A DNA stretch of 6,339 bases from CAZBEA01 sp964519355. GTDB taxonomy: Bacteria > Patescibacteriota > Microgenomatia > Levybacterales > GWA1-39-11. How positions within the stretch are numbered: the stretch's first letter is position 1; each line of letters starts with the position of its first letter. Positions 5,878 to 6,339 of the stretch are shown here, one piece after another. The notes beneath the pieces were generated by a model. That model ran no database searches. It worked only from the letters and a program-made list of their open reading frames with translations, and was not told where the DNA came from. The translations under genes were made by a program, and so were the position numbers. The stretch spans positions 1 through 6,339 of the forward strand of contig CAZFJW010000060.1 of the NCBI GenBank assembly GCA_964519355.1, written 5' to 3'.

Positions 5878-5900
5878 GAGGGAATTAACAAAAACTTATT
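5873..5900. repeat. Short inverted repeat between convergent genes
   Basis: AATAAG at 5873-5878 pairs with CTTATT at 5895-5900 across a 16-nt loop. It begins over the TAA stop of the GT-C gene, in the 38-bp gap before the convergent small gene. There is no GC-rich stem or T-run, so it is a poor terminator candidate. It is the only symmetric element seen in this gap. Confidence 0.2.
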
Positions 5901-5915
5901 AATACAATTGGAGAA

Positions 5916-6311
5916 TTATTTTTGAGCAGTTGGCGCCATGCGAGCACCAATTGTGTATAGAGCATTTCCAAATGGACTATATTCGCCTTTTTCATGTGCA
6001 GCTCTATTGGCTCTCATTCCTTGTTCAAGCATATGGTGTTTTAAAGGTATCAAGTCTCCAGAAGCAATTGAGTCATTCATTCTCGCAAACCATTGAGCCT
6101 TTGCATCCCAAACCTCAACAACATCCGATGGGACTATGTGCCTTAAAGCAACAAATCTTCTTTCGAAAATTGAATACTGCTCGGCAAAATACTCAGTAGC
6201 AAGACTCCTTGCAGACTCTGGAGTCAACTCCACCAAAAGCGCTTCTCTGACTCTTTGCTCAGCACTAACTTCTGCTTCGTGTGGAATAACACTGGTACTT
6301 TCAACTGACAT
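5916..6311 (-). CDS. Hypothetical 131-residue soluble protein, Ala/Arg-rich
   Basis: I do not recognise this protein. It has no signal peptide, membrane helix, Cys pair or known catalytic motif. The sequence suggests mostly alpha helix: an acidic N-terminal tail, helical stretches around residues 15-60 (EQRVREALLVEL, then ARSLATEYFAEQYSIFERR) and a final helix. Its composition differs from the neighbours: about 18 Ala and 10 Arg but only 4 Lys in 131 residues, while the flanking genes are rich in Lys, Ile and Asn. That could mean a different origin or a highly expressed soluble protein. It converges on the GT-C gene with a 38-bp gap and so is not part of that operon. The ATG at 6311 is chosen because it gives the full open frame and a -10-like box lies just upstream. 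It reads as a real gene because of its length and coherent amphipathic composition. Confidence 0.72.
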   Translation of the reverse strand: MSVESTSVIPHEAEVSAEQRVREALLVELTPESARSLATEYFAEQYSIFERRFVALRHIVPSDVVEVWDAKAQWFARMNDSIASGDLIPLKHHMLEQGMRANRAAHEKGEYSPFGNALYTIGARMAPTAQK

Positions 6312-6320
6312 AATATCGGA

Positions 6321-6326
6321 ATTCTA
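6321..6326 (-). promoter_or_regulatory. Candidate -10 box for the small hypothetical gene
   Basis: TAGAAT on the minus strand (6326-6321, 5 of 6 to TATAAT) ends 9 nt before the ATG at 6311, predicting a leader of only 2-3 nt. A run of eight A at 6331-6338 (T on the minus strand) lies just upstream. It could be part of the spacer or the U-tract of a terminator whose hairpin lies beyond the edge. The expected -35 position is outside the window. Confidence 0.4.
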
Positions 6327-6339
6327 CTCCAAAAAAAAT

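Noticed and set aside
5878..5915. Bidirectional terminator between the convergent genes
   Set aside because: Only a six-pair AT-rich stem with a 16-nt loop and no T-run is present.

Overview
The window is AT-rich, tightly packed bacterial DNA. It most resembles a candidate-phyla-radiation (Patescibacteria/Parcubacteria-like) genome. The evidence for this is a eukaryote-like (type 2) isoleucyl-tRNA synthetase with a CPR-style N-terminus, no Shine-Dalgarno sequence at a convincing distance from any start, ATGA stop/start overlaps, a 29-bp convergent gene overlap and very short intergenic regions. TGA is used as a stop in two genes (2128-2130 and 4583-4585, each inside an ATGA overlap). This argues for the standard code rather than the UGA=Gly code of Gracilibacteria/Absconditabacteria. 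The taxonomic call is an inference from style, not from a marker search.

Layout from left to right: (1) 1-1084, minus strand: the N-terminal 361 codons of ileS, running off the left edge. (2) 1085-1185: a 101-bp divergent promoter region with a perfect 15-bp palindrome between the two -35 boxes. (3) 1186-3416, plus strand: a two-gene operon with an ATGA overlap, encoding a UDP-glucuronate-decarboxylase-like SDR enzyme and a UDP-GlcNAc-type nucleotide-sugar 6-dehydrogenase. (4) 3388-4101, minus strand: a GT2 glycosyltransferase of the polyprenyl-phosphate-sugar synthase type, whose 3' end overlaps the dehydrogenase gene. (5) 4102-4129: a 28-bp divergent promoter with overlapping, nearly symmetric -10 boxes. 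(6) 4130-5877, plus strand: a second ATGA-overlapped pair, encoding a small single-pass membrane protein and a multi-pass GT-C-type membrane glycosyltransferase. (7) 5916-6311, minus strand: a small Ala/Arg-rich protein I do not recognise, reading from the right edge. No intergenic stretch exceeds 101 bp, and I see no tRNA, rRNA, CRISPR or mobile element.

The middle genes read as a small surface-glycan module. The dehydrogenase and decarboxylase would make an activated pentose (UDP-xylose or, more in line with the dehydrogenase type, UDP-2-acetamido-xylose). The GT2 enzyme would load a sugar onto polyprenyl phosphate on the inner face of the membrane. The GT-C protein, perhaps with its small partner, would use that lipid-linked sugar on the outer face.

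Points most worth a second look are: an NADP-like T-R-T signature in the dehydrogenase where an acidic NAD-binding residue is expected; altered HIGH and editing motifs in IleRS; -10 boxes placed 6-9 nt from ATG codons, which implies leaderless mRNAs; and the 28-bp bidirectional promoter.
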